Notes under the pieces: model-generated
Databases searched by the model: none
The model's input: the letters and a program-made list of their open reading frames with translations, nothing else
Told to the model about the DNA's origin: nothing
Translations under genes and position numbers: made by a program
NCBI RefSeq assembly: GCF_934617235.1
Contig: NZ_CAKTTZ010000060.1
Location: 1-11,194 of the forward strand
DNA length: 11,194 nucleotides
Direction: 5' to 3'
Source: an uncultured Ellagibacter sp.
Lineage (GTDB): Bacteria; Actinomycetota; Coriobacteriia; Coriobacteriales; Eggerthellaceae
Shown here: positions 1-7,431 of the stretch, in pieces
How the letters are laid out: the number at the start of each line of letters is the position of its first letter
Numbering within the stretch: the first letter of the stretch is position 1

Positions 1-1467
1 CACCGCGTTGCCGAGGCGAAAGCTGTAGGAGTCCATCGGCCCCAAAGGAGGCACGCCAACCGCCCAGTACCCCACCCTGCCGGGGTAGTCCTGCACGGTT
101 GTCTGGATGCCGCCGTCGAGTACTTCGATCGCAGTTTCGGCAGGATGGAAGTCGTCGAGCATGTGCGTGAACAGGTGCGCCTCGCGATATGGCTCGGACC
201 CAAAGAGGCTCTCGATGTAGGCGCGGTTCGTGGTGACACCGTATACGCGCAGACCGTCGAGCACGTTGCCCATGTGAGCGAGCGCAGCCTCGCGAGTATC
301 GTCGTGCACGATGATCTTCGCAAGCATCGGGTCGAAGAAACTTGTCACCTCGACACCCTTGCGAATCCATGTCTCAACGCGCGCGTCCTCGGGCCAAACA
401 ACCTCGTCGACCTTGCCCGTCGCAGGGAGAAACCCATTGCCGCAATCCTCAGCGTAAAGGCGCACTTCAATGGCGTGCCCGACAGGTTCGTGCAGCTCAT
501 TCCACGCGACCGTCTCGCCAGCTGCCTCGCGCACCATCCATTCCACCAGGTCGATTCCACAGCATTCCTCGGTAATGCCATGCTCCACCTGAAGGCGCGT
601 GTTCACTTCCAGAAAGTAGAACTCCTCCGATTGCTCGTCGTAGAGGAACTCCACCGTGCCGGCACTCCGGTAGCCCACGCTTTGCGCGAGGCTTTCCGCC
701 GCGGCAAGCATGCGGGTGCGCACCTCGTCGGGAAAGTTCGGTGCCGGACATTCCTCGACCACCTTCTGATTGCGACGCTGCACCGAGCAATCGCGCTCGG
801 CAATCGCCGCTGCGCGGGTCGCGTCGCCGAAGATCTGCACTTCCACGTGGCGCGCGCGCTCAACGTACTTCTCAAGGAACACGTCGCCGTCGCCGAAGTT
901 CGCCGCGGCAAGGTGTCGTGCGCCCTCGAAGGCGCCCTCAAGTTCGCCCGCATCATGACAGATCTTGATGCCGATACCGCCGCCTCCCGCAGTCGATTTG
1001 AGCATCACGGGGTAGCCAATCTCGCCCGCCGCAGCAAGCGCCTCGTCCACCGTTGCAATGAGCCCCGTGCCGGGGGCCAACGGCACGCCCGCTTCCTCGG
1101 CAATACGGCGCGCCACATGCTTCAGGCCGAACCGCTCCATCTGCTCAGGCTCGGGGCCGATAAACACGATCCCCTCGGCAGAGCAACGGCGGGCGAACTG
1201 CACGTTCTCGCTTAAGAAGCCATAGCCTGGGAATATCGCCTCGGCACCGGTCTCCTTTGCGGCGGCGATAACCTTGTCGGCGTTGAGATAAGTCGCCTGC
1301 GCGTTCCCTTCCCCCAGGTAAATGGCCTCATCGGCATTTTCTACATGGAGGCTGTCGCGGTCTGCCTCGGAATACACGGCGACGCTCGCCACACCCATCT
1401 TCTTGAAGGTGCGCTCGGCGCGCGTGGCAATCGCGCCGCGGTTGGCTATGAGAATCTTACTGAACAT
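1..1467 (-). CDS. Biotin-dependent urea/guanidine carboxylase, N-terminal part (runs off left edge)
   Basis: The visible 489 residues begin MFSKILIANRGAIATR, a biotin carboxylase N-terminal domain (about 1-110). An ATP-grasp domain follows (about 115-325) with the glycine-rich loop near 158-166 (STAGGGGIG), the ERDCSVQRRNQK segment (224-235) and EVNTRLQVEHG (287-297). The biotin carboxylase C-terminal domain covers about 330-440. From residue 447 the chain enters a second domain, starting IEVLDGGIQTTVQDYPGR, typical of the region fused behind the biotin carboxylase in urea carboxylase/urea amidolyase and not found in acetyl- or propionyl-CoA carboxylases. The enzyme carboxylates urea or guanidine using ATP and bicarbonate. 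Many bacterial members next to DUF1989 pairs are now known to act on guanidine. The carboxyltransferase residues that separate the two substrates and the biotinyl lysine lie outside the window. The ATG at 1467 has a modest AAGAAG ribosome site and an in-frame stop just upstream. It is the last visible gene of the operon. Confidence 0.93.
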   Translation of the reverse strand, partial: MFSKILIANRGAIATRAERTFKKMGVASVAVYSEADRDSLHVENADEAIYLGEGNAQATYLNADKVIAAAKETGAEAIFPGYGFLSENVQFARRCSAEGIVFIGPEPEQMERFGLKHVARRIAEEAGVPLAPGTGLIATVDEALAAAGEIGYPVMLKSTAGGGGIGIKICHDAGELEGAFEGARHLAAANFGDGDVFLEKYVERARHVEVQIFGDATRAAAIAERDCSVQRRNQKVVEECPAPNFPDEVRTRMLAAAESLAQSVGYRSAGTVEFLYDEQSEEFYFLEVNTRLQVEHGITEECCGIDLVEWMVREAAGETVAWNELHEPVGHAIEVRLYAEDCGNGFLPATGKVDEVVWPEDARVETWIRKGVEVTSFFDPMLAKIIVHDDTREAALAHMGNVLDGLRVYGVTTNRAYIESLFGSEPYREAHLFTHMLDDFHPAETAIEVLDGGIQTTVQDYPGRVGYWAVGVPPLGPMDSYSFRLGNAV

Positions 1468-1542
1468 GCGGATGCTTCTTTCGATATCGCGTTACACGTA
1501 AACGTAGAGGGGGCAGGCGGTCGTCATCGCTTCGGGGCCTTC

Positions 1543-2199
1543 TTATTCGGCGTCCCAAATGAGCATGCGCACGGGCGTGGGGTTGTACGCATTGCAGGGG
1601 TTGTTCAACTGCGGGCAGTTGCTCACGAACACCATGACATGGCCGATTGCCCGCATCTCCACGTACTTGCCCGGAGCCGAAACGCCGTCGTCGAACTTGT
1701 AGTAGCCGTCCTCGGTGATAGGCACGTTCATAAAGAAGTTGATGTTGGGGGCCAGGTCGCGCTTCAGGAATTGGGCCTCGGGATCCTTCGACATCTCGAG
1801 CATGAAATCGTCGCGGCAGTTCGCCATATACTCCTTCTCGCGTGCGTAGCGCACGGTGTTGCTTTGCGCCGAGCAGCAGCCGCCGAGCGTGTCGTGGCGC
1901 CCCGTAAGGTCGGCCGTGATTTCCAGCAGCGGCTTGTACTGCTCGGAGCGCAAGATGGTCCCCGTGGTGAGGTAGATGTTCTTCTGTCCCACAATCGTCG
2001 CAGTCGCACTGTAGTGGTCGGCCGGGTCGTCCAGGTTCATGAACGTGGTATCAACCGCCTGGTTGCCCTCGATGTCGAGGATGCGCAAGGTCTGCCCTGG
2101 CAAAAGCTCGTGCGACCAGCCGCAACCCGAGCCCACCACCTCGTCATAGATAGCGTCTTCGGGGTTGAGCGTGCTTTCCTTGGCGTTCAGTCCGTACAT
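1543..2199 (-). CDS. DUF1989 / urea carboxylase-associated protein, short paralogue (CgdAB-type carboxyguanidine deiminase subunit)
   Basis: This 218-residue protein is a clear DUF1989 (urea carboxylase-associated) member. Recognisable blocks are LRILDIEGNQAVDTTF (38-53), NIYLTTGT (74-81), GRHDTLGGCCSAQSN (100-114), NINFFMNVP (152-160) and NCPQLNNPCNAYNPTPVR (194-211). Together with its neighbour it should form carboxyguanidine deiminase (CgdAB), which hydrolyses carboxyguanidine to allophanate plus ammonia; that role is established for the family. The Cys/His-rich blocks probably hold a metal, and only this paralogue keeps the NNPCN block, so it is the likelier catalytic subunit (inference). 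The reading frame extends 20 codons upstream, but the ATG at 2199 is preferred because AAGGAG sits 6-7 nt before it and homology starts there. It lies 29 nt downstream of the longer paralogue and 75 nt upstream of the carboxylase. Confidence 0.92.
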   Translation of the reverse strand: MYGLNAKESTLNPEDAIYDEVVGSGCGWSHELLPGQTLRILDIEGNQAVDTTFMNLDDPADHYSATATIVGQKNIYLTTGTILRSEQYKPLLEITADLTGRHDTLGGCCSAQSNTVRYAREKEYMANCRDDFMLEMSKDPEAQFLKRDLAPNINFFMNVPITEDGYYKFDDGVSAPGKYVEMRAIGHVMVFVSNCPQLNNPCNAYNPTPVRMLIWDAE

Positions 2200-2228
2200 G
2201 ATTTTCTCCTTGTCTTGTGCGCGTTCAG

Positions 2229-2948
2229 TTACATTCCGAGCAGGTTGTAGTAGTCCCATGTGTTTTGGAACGCACGGAAGTTTTCATCGCGATGCTGCAC
2301 GCACTCGTCGATAAGGTCGGTCGCAGGCGCATCGTAGACGCTCACCTCGACGGGAACGGAAGGCCACTCAGGCGAGTCGTCGAGCGGGTTGGGCGTGTTC
2401 GAGAGAATCCAAATGCAATCCATCTCGGTGCGCAGCGTGACGGTCGCACCTTCCTTGCACCAGCCGGATTCGAAGTTCATCGAGCCGTCTTCCTTGATGA
2501 ACACCTTGCTGAACAGGTTCACGCACGGCACGAGATCGCGCATGGACAACCCGTTGCGCACAAGCTCCATGGCGACGTTCTCCATGCCGGCGCGATGATA
2601 GTCGTTACGCTGCTCCTGATAGGTGGTCTTACCCCATTTCTCGTCGGTCATCTCGCGCGTGGTGAGGCCGCAGATGGAGTCATGCCATCCAAGCGAGTCC
2701 TGCACGAAGGACGCCATCGCGCGGCCATTGTCGCTCATGAGGATGTTCCCCTGCGTCAGATGGGCGGTGAACTGAGCTTTCAGGGTATCCGGCATATTGT
2801 AGCGCTCAGTCTTGTCGAGCAGGTTGTACAGGAGCACCGACACGTTCGCACCGTCGCCCTGCGCCTTGAAGTGCACGTACTTGCCGCGGCCGATCGCTCC
2901 CGACCACTTCTCGCCGGGCTTGAGAACCTTTGTCCAAATTGCCTGCAT
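2229..2948 (-). CDS. DUF1989 / urea carboxylase-associated protein, long paralogue (CgdAB-type carboxyguanidine deiminase subunit)
   Basis: A 239-residue DUF1989 protein of the longer class, which is usually about 240 residues. Typical blocks are GANVSVLLYN (33-42), ERYNMPDTLKAQ (48-59), GWHDSICG (87-94), YQEQRNDYHRAG (110-121), RDLVPCVNLFSKV (137-149) and LSNTPNPLDDSPEWP (182-196), plus a C-terminal FQNTWDYY. It should pair with the next gene's product as carboxyguanidine deiminase. Compared with its paralogue it keeps the HD motif but has NTPNPLD where the other has NCPQLNNPCN, so the two subunits are not equivalent; this one may be structural or regulatory. The ATG at 2948 is backed by a strong AAGGAGG ribosome site 6-7 nt upstream. 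It follows the symporter after a 96-nt gap in which I see no riboswitch. Confidence 0.92.
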   Translation of the reverse strand: MQAIWTKVLKPGEKWSGAIGRGKYVHFKAQGDGANVSVLLYNLLDKTERYNMPDTLKAQFTAHLTQGNILMSDNGRAMASFVQDSLGWHDSICGLTTREMTDEKWGKTTYQEQRNDYHRAGMENVAMELVRNGLSMRDLVPCVNLFSKVFIKEDGSMNFESGWCKEGATVTLRTEMDCIWILSNTPNPLDDSPEWPSVPVEVSVYDAPATDLIDECVQHRDENFRAFQNTWDYYNLLGM

Positions 2949-3044
2949 GATGATCCTCCTTAGAACTATTCGCCCGTTTGGGCCCTTTCAGACTGCTGGG
3001 ATGGGAATGCTTCGAGCACGCCAACCCCCGAACTTCATGACGTA

Positions 3045-4694
3045 CTACGCGTTCGCCTTCGAAATCGGCTTGCCAATAGCCGAGCGCGCGATGGAGAGCT
3101 CGTCGTCAACAGGGAAGCCTGCTGCTTTCGCCCGCTCGTAAAAGTCGAGCGTATCCTCGCGCTGGGCGATGACAGCACGTTCGTAGAGCGCGTCGGCGGT
3201 TACCGTGCGCTCCTCCTCGAGCTCGGCGAGCTCCGCACGCTCGAGGGCGTTCTGTTCCTCGGTACGCGGGCAGAAGGCCGCTACCAGGAAGTACACACCG
3301 AGCGAGGCACCGAAGGAGATAAAGGTGCACCAGCCGTCCATGTCCGCCGTGAAGAAGGGGTTGTCGATGTAGAGCAGCGTGTTCTCCACGCCATAGACCG
3401 TCGGGATGGTGACGAAGAAGAACAGGCGAAGCACCAAGCCGACAACTGCGGACGCAAACACAGCTTGTACGGACGAGCGCTTCCAGAACAGGCCGCCGAA
3501 CAGCGCTGGGATCAGGCAGCAGAGCATGAGGTCGAATGCCAACGTGAGCAGGATGCCTGTTTGCGCGATGCGCGCGGCAATGAAGATGCCTGCGAGCATG
3601 AGCGGCACCATGCAGATGCGGACCCAGCGCAGCTGCGGATCTTTCCCCTGCACGTTGGAATCGCGACGGAAGCCGGCGAGGTTGCGCACGATCATATCGG
3701 ACATGCCAAGGATGGCGCCGGACGCCGTGGAAAACGACGCGGCAACAATGCCCGCGAGCACGATGACCGCGATGATAGGAGAGGCGTACTCGGAGAGGAA
3801 GACGTAGAGCAGGGGGTTCTCGCCAACCTCAAGGCCGAGAGCCTGCACGCAGGTGAGCGCAATCATGCCGTACACCACGCCAATGAACGCCGTAAGAGCC
3901 GCGCCGACGAAGCATGCGTTGCGCGCAACCTTGGGGTTCTTCGCGCTGTAAATGCGCTGCTGGAAGTCAATAGCCACGATGTCGCCTACACCGAGCGAGA
4001 GCAGCGTCGCCCAGTTGATAGGAGCGCCAGCTTCCGAGGTAGTCAACTGCTCGAAATCGAAGGGTCCGAACCCCTCGGGGATGGAGTAGCCGTACGTCAC
4101 GCCGACAAACACGGCAATAACCACTGCCGCAATGAGCGTGATGACAGTCTGGATTGCCGCGGTATAGGCATCGGAGAGAAGCCCACCGCAGAGCGTGTAC
4201 AGGAGCACAAGACCGCCCGCGACGAAGAGTCCGCCGATATAGGGGATTCCGAGGAAGTATTCAAGCAAGTAACCGCATGCGACAAGGTTGCCGGCGAGCA
4301 AGATGATATAGGCCAAGATCATCACACACGATGCCAACTTCTCGAAAGCAGGACCGTACTTCACGCGAAAGAAGTCGCCAAGCGAGAACAGGCCCATTTC
4401 GTTCATCGGCTTGGCGATGAAAATGCCCGAAAGAAGGAGAGCGACGGCAAGGCCGATGGCAAGCGACGCTCCGGCCCAGAAGCCCGCGGAGCTTGATAGG
4501 TCCATATTGCCAACGGTTGCGTTGGAATCGACGGCGGCGACCATAAGAGCAGGCGCGACGAGGTAGATGGGCAGCATGCGGCCGGCGACGAGGAAGTTTT
4601 GCGAGTCGCCTTCGACTTTGCGGCCGACGTACATTCCGACGAACAGGACCAGAAGCACGGTGATTCCGACGCCGAAGAGCAGCATGGCATTCAT
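3045..4694 (-). CDS. Sodium:solute symporter (SSS family)
   Basis: The 549-residue product is an integral membrane protein with about 12-13 hydrophobic segments. SSS hallmarks include NFLVAGRMLPIY (33-44), the DSNATVGN stretch in an early helix (56-63), QQRIYSAKNPKVARN (245-259) and the signature AGIVAASFSTASGAILGMSD (314-333), whose Ser/Thr residues correspond to the sodium site of characterised SSS transporters. A charged cytoplasmic tail, including ELEEERT, covers about 478-549. It probably imports the operon's substrate using the sodium gradient. The substrate cannot be read from sequence: guanidine, a substituted guanidine, urea or an organic amine are candidates from context. Guanidine loci more often carry ABC importers, so this choice is noteworthy. 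The start at 4694 has AGGAG about 6 nt upstream, within the 16-nt gap to the hydrolase gene, suggesting tight coupling. Confidence 0.9.
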   Translation of the reverse strand: MNAMLLFGVGITVLLVLFVGMYVGRKVEGDSQNFLVAGRMLPIYLVAPALMVAAVDSNATVGNMDLSSSAGFWAGASLAIGLAVALLLSGIFIAKPMNEMGLFSLGDFFRVKYGPAFEKLASCVMILAYIILLAGNLVACGYLLEYFLGIPYIGGLFVAGGLVLLYTLCGGLLSDAYTAAIQTVITLIAAVVIAVFVGVTYGYSIPEGFGPFDFEQLTTSEAGAPINWATLLSLGVGDIVAIDFQQRIYSAKNPKVARNACFVGAALTAFIGVVYGMIALTCVQALGLEVGENPLLYVFLSEYASPIIAVIVLAGIVAASFSTASGAILGMSDMIVRNLAGFRRDSNVQGKDPQLRWVRICMVPLMLAGIFIAARIAQTGILLTLAFDLMLCCLIPALFGGLFWKRSSVQAVFASAVVGLVLRLFFFVTIPTVYGVENTLLYIDNPFFTADMDGWCTFISFGASLGVYFLVAAFCPRTEEQNALERAELAELEEERTVTADALYERAVIAQREDTLDFYERAKAAGFPVDDELSIARSAIGKPISKANA

Positions 4695-4710
4695 TTGAGA
4701 CTCCTAACTT

Positions 4711-5781
4711 TTATTGGAGGGTTACATGGGTGGGAATAGATGTGCGCACGGGGGTTCCGCGAGCCTGGCTTTGAGGGCCGTCGCGCAGCCCTCCTGGGAA
4801 AAGACGGTCAATCTGAGCTTTAATCTGTGCCGTCTCAGCAGGCCTTATCCCCGGACGCCCAGCGATATGGCCCAAGTCAGACTCGATTTCCACGACGCTC
4901 ATCCTGGGAAACTGACTGCAGACGTCGCCAAGCGTCTCAGAAAGGAAGTAGCGATCGGTGCTCGCGGGCATTGCTAGCACATATGGGCCTGCGCATTCCC
5001 GTGCAAGCGAGCAGGGCTTCGCAGCAAGCCAGGCATCAAGCTGGGCCGCAAGGTCGGCGGCATCCATCTTTTCATGGTCTGCCGCCCATCCCGAAACAAC
5101 ATCATCGCAGCTCGCATAATCAAACTCGCGATAGGCTCCCGACAAGAAGAATTCATCGGAGTAAGCCCAACCCGCATACACCGCACCGAACGCGCGCAAG
5201 CGACGTGCCAGCTCGGCACGAGGAAGCTTGTCGAGCGCGCCCACTTCACTCGGCTTCAAACCACCTACGAGCACAGCGCGAATACCCTCGAGGAACACGC
5301 GGTTCACCGCACTTGGGGCAGGCGTTGCGCAAACAGCAAGAGCCGAAACGACAAAGTCGGGAAACTGTTCACACCAGGAAAATACCTGCATGCCGCCCAT
5401 CGACCATCCTGCTACCAAATCAATATGGGCCACGCCAAGCAACTCAAGCGCGCGCTTTTGGGCACGCACACAATCAGCGAGAGAGGGGACAGGCCACTCC
5501 TTTTCGGGTGCGTCTGAGGGCTTGCTAGACTTTCCTGCTCCGAACTGGTCGAATGCAAGAATGCAGCAAAGCTCGGGGTCGAACAGCCCCTCACTTCCAA
5601 TCCAAGGGGCGTAGCTTTTGGCGTTTCCAGAGTAGTAACTTGGCAGCACGACGATGGGCTCACCGCATCCCACAGGAAGCCCCCAATGAGCGAAGCCCAC
5701 ATGAGCCCCCGCTAGAATGTTGCCGTTTTCCAGTTTTAAATCGCCCAACATAATCGCCTCGTAAGCATCTGGAGCGGCCAT
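4711..5781 (-). CDS. Alpha/beta hydrolase, homoserine O-acetyltransferase (MetX)-like fold
   Basis: The 356-residue protein has an alpha/beta-hydrolase core with FDQFGAGKSS (78-87) and a nucleophile elbow AGWSMGGMQ (124-132) that closely resembles MetX-type acyltransferases; Ser127 is the likely nucleophile. A plausible Asp is in PASTDRYF (272-279) and the His in SDLGHIAGRPG (301-311), completing a triad. MetX-like proteins include true homoserine acetyltransferases and many hydrolases annotated only by fold. Placement between a gamma-glutamyl ligase-like gene and a transporter argues against methionine biosynthesis and for an amidase or esterase acting on the operon substrate (inference). 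The ATG at 5781 is chosen because AAGGAGG lies 7 nt upstream; an ATG 11 codons further up lacks comparable support. The C-terminal tail after about residue 330 is polar and looks non-conserved. Confidence 0.85.
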   Translation of the reverse strand: MAAPDAYEAIMLGDLKLENGNILAGAHVGFAHWGLPVGCGEPIVVLPSYYSGNAKSYAPWIGSEGLFDPELCCILAFDQFGAGKSSKPSDAPEKEWPVPSLADCVRAQKRALELLGVAHIDLVAGWSMGGMQVFSWCEQFPDFVVSALAVCATPAPSAVNRVFLEGIRAVLVGGLKPSEVGALDKLPRAELARRLRAFGAVYAGWAYSDEFFLSGAYREFDYASCDDVVSGWAADHEKMDAADLAAQLDAWLAAKPCSLARECAGPYVLAMPASTDRYFLSETLGDVCSQFPRMSVVEIESDLGHIAGRPGIRPAETAQIKAQIDRLFPGGLRDGPQSQARGTPVRTSIPTHVTLQ

Positions 5782-5828
5782 TTCCACGCCTCCTTTCGCG
5801 TTCTTTCGCTTCACCGTCGCCCGTTGCG

Positions 5829-7241
5829 CTAGAAGAACTTGAGATAGCGCTCACATTCCCAATCGGTCACCGCGTAGGCATACTCTTCCCATTCGCGGCG
5901 CTTGTAGGAGAGATAGCTTTCGAACATCGCACCGCCAAATACCTCGCGAGCAAGCGGGTCTGCCTCGAAGGCGTCACAAGCTTCCTCGAGATTGCGGGGA
6001 AGAAGAGATATCCCTGCGCGCTCGACGTCCTTTGCGGTGTATTTATGCAGGTTGTCGCGGTGAGGATCGCCTGGATCGATGTGGTTTTCAATGCCTTCGA
6101 GACCAGCTGCAAGCATGAACGCCGAAGCCAGATAAGGGTTCATAGAGATATCAGTCGCACGACATTCCACGCGATTCGCCGCAAGCGGGACGCGGAGCAT
6201 GTTCGTGCGGTTGTTGTTGCCGTAGCTCACGAACACAGGCGCCCACGTGGAGCCAGACATCGACCCTTGGCGCACAAGGCGCTTGTAGCTATTAACCGTC
6301 GGTGCGATGACCAGGCTCAACGCGCGAGCGTGCTTCAAGATGCCGCCGATGAACCAAATGCCGAGCTGGGTGAGCCCTACACCCTTCACATCCTCTTCGG
6401 GAGTTTTCGCCTGGAAGAGGTTCTTGCCCGTCGCTGCGTCTTCGAGCGACATGTTCATATGCGCGCCCGATCCCGACATGTTCGCGAACGGTTTGGGCAT
6501 AAACGACGCGAAGTAGCCATGCTTGCGGGCAATCTCATTCGCCATATAACGGAAGAACGCAACCCGATCAGCCATCGAGAGCACGTCTGCGTACATGAAG
6601 TCGATTTCAAATTGGCTGCGCGCATCCTCGTGGTCGAAGGAATACACGTCCCAGCCGAGCTCATCCATCGCGTCGACCAGCTCAATCAGCCAGTGGAAGT
6701 TGTCTGTAGCTGTGGCCAAATCGTAGCAAGGCTTATCGAGGGCATCGCGGTCGCTTACCGTATTCACCCCATTGATGCCCGTCGCCACACCAAGCGGCCG
6801 CTCGCCTTGCGCGACCTGAAAGCGCTCGTCGCGCAGCACGAAGAACTCGGTTTCGACCCCGAGGTTCATTTTGAAGCCAGCTGCCGCCGCACGTTCTACC
6901 TGACGCGTCAGGATGTTGCGCGAACATGCCTCAAAAGGTTTCCCCTGGTTGAACAGATTGCTCGGGAAGAAAGCAACCTCCTTGTTCCAAGGGAGAACAA
7001 ACCCGTGCGTAACGTCAGGATGGCTCGACACTTCCTCATCGTTGATTTCCTGCGGCACACCGTCAAGCGCAGCACCGGTATAGAGCTCGGAGCCTTTGAC
7101 CATCTGATCGAAATGAGAGAGAGGGACAATCTTCCCCTTCAGGCGACCATGAAGGTCCACATAGCCCGAAAAGCAGAAGCGCACGCCCTGCTCCTTGAGT
7201 GTATCTTTTATCTGCGTGGGTTCACATACTAGCAAATCCAT
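5829..7241 (-). CDS. Glutamine synthetase-like gamma-glutamyl ligase (type III / gamma-glutamylmethylamide synthetase-like)
   Basis: This 470-residue protein has the glutamine synthetase beta-grasp domain (about 15-105, with LDG at 59-61) and catalytic domain. Visible motifs are VETEFF (129-134) and HEDARSQFEIDF (204-215) with metal-binding glutamates, GSGAHMNMSL (257-266) with the metal-binding His, NSYKRLV (317-323), the arginines in NNNRTNMLRVP (342-352), and CRATDISMNPYL (360-371). The HEDA-x-x-QFE block and overall length suggest the GlnT/type III group, which includes gamma-glutamylmethylamide synthetase and other enzymes joining glutamate to an amine. Where GlnA has NLYDLPPEE with the adenylylated Tyr, this protein has DNLHKYTAKD, so classical adenylylation control looks absent. 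It may assimilate released ammonia or activate an amine as its gamma-glutamyl amide. It is the first gene of the operon; its ATG at 7241 follows AAAGGAG. Confidence 0.9.
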   Translation of the reverse strand: MDLLVCEPTQIKDTLKEQGVRFCFSGYVDLHGRLKGKIVPLSHFDQMVKGSELYTGAALDGVPQEINDEEVSSHPDVTHGFVLPWNKEVAFFPSNLFNQGKPFEACSRNILTRQVERAAAAGFKMNLGVETEFFVLRDERFQVAQGERPLGVATGINGVNTVSDRDALDKPCYDLATATDNFHWLIELVDAMDELGWDVYSFDHEDARSQFEIDFMYADVLSMADRVAFFRYMANEIARKHGYFASFMPKPFANMSGSGAHMNMSLEDAATGKNLFQAKTPEEDVKGVGLTQLGIWFIGGILKHARALSLVIAPTVNSYKRLVRQGSMSGSTWAPVFVSYGNNNRTNMLRVPLAANRVECRATDISMNPYLASAFMLAAGLEGIENHIDPGDPHRDNLHKYTAKDVERAGISLLPRNLEEACDAFEADPLAREVFGGAMFESYLSYKRREWEEYAYAVTDWECERYLKFF

Positions 7242-7325
7242 GAGCGCTCCTTTGGCCGTTTATTCAATGACGTATGGAATATTACGTGGCAGCCGTTGCG
7301 CTATCGTTACCTGCATATTTCGCGA

Positions 7326-7361
7326 TTGTTAAATATCAATATGGCATTGAATATTTGACAA
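7326..7361. promoter_or_regulatory. Inverted repeat, candidate operator of the adjacent TetR-family regulator
   Basis: The arms TTGTTAAATATCAAT (7326-7340) and ATTGAATATTTGACAA (7346-7361) are complementary except for one inserted base and one mismatch, around a 5-nt spacer. This long AT-rich dyad lies between divergent genes and overlaps the candidate operon promoter and the -35 of the TetR gene promoter. That is the expected position for a TetR operator giving both operon repression and autorepression. The symmetry is seen directly; binding is inferred. Confidence 0.6.
7333..7361 (-). promoter_or_regulatory. Putative promoter of the six-gene operon
   Basis: On the minus strand a -35-like TTGTCA (7361-7356) is followed after 17 nt by TGATAT (7338-7333). 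This would give a leader of roughly 85 nt before the glutamine synthetase-like start at 7241. The -35 is near consensus while the -10 matches only three of six positions, so the exact start is uncertain. The element lies inside the inverted repeat at 7326-7361. I looked for the conserved segments of guanidine riboswitches in the leader and saw none. Confidence 0.4.
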
Positions 7362-7383
7362 CTCCCTTTCTATCGAGCAAAAT
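7355..7383 (+). promoter_or_regulatory. Putative promoter of the first TetR-family gene
   Basis: A perfect -35 TTGACA (7355-7360) is followed after 17 nt by CAAAAT (7378-7383), a four-of-six -10 match. Transcription would start near 7390, leaving a leader of about 40 nt. The -35 overlaps the -35 of the opposing operon promoter and the right arm of the inverted repeat, so occupancy of the repeat should affect both directions. Confidence 0.5.
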
Positions 7384-7431
7384 GGCTGGTAGAAGAATAT
7401 TTTTTGAAGCAGAGCTGAAGGGGACATGGTC

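Noticed and set aside
1492..1527. Eleven-codon minus-strand frame in the gap before the carboxylase (MTTACPLYVYV)
   Set aside because: It is very short with a weak ribosome site, and it contains no attenuation-like codon runs or hairpins, so it is probably chance.
145..2963. Long plus-strand open frames at 145-1215, 1345-2250 and 2217-2963
   Set aside because: They lie antisense to the carboxylase and the two DUF1989 genes, which have clear family motifs and ribosome sites. The His/Arg/Val-rich translations match no family, and the pattern is expected from high-GC codon use.
2949..3044. Possible guanidine-II-like ACGG hairpin upstream of the long DUF1989 gene
   Set aside because: There is only one short GCCC/GGGC stem, with loop AAAC rather than the required pair of ACGR-loop hairpins.
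3465..4496. 343-residue plus-strand frame opposite the symporter
   Set aside because: Its charged, low-complexity translation is the antisense of hydrophobic codons in an obvious membrane protein.
4827..5614. Overlapping plus-strand frames opposite the alpha/beta hydrolase
   Set aside because: They have no recognisable domain, and the minus-strand gene has an intact catalytic triad and a strong ribosome site.
6045..7232. 395-residue plus-strand frame opposite the glutamine synthetase-like gene
   Set aside because: It is a mirror of a gene with all the expected active-site motifs, and its start has no convincing support.
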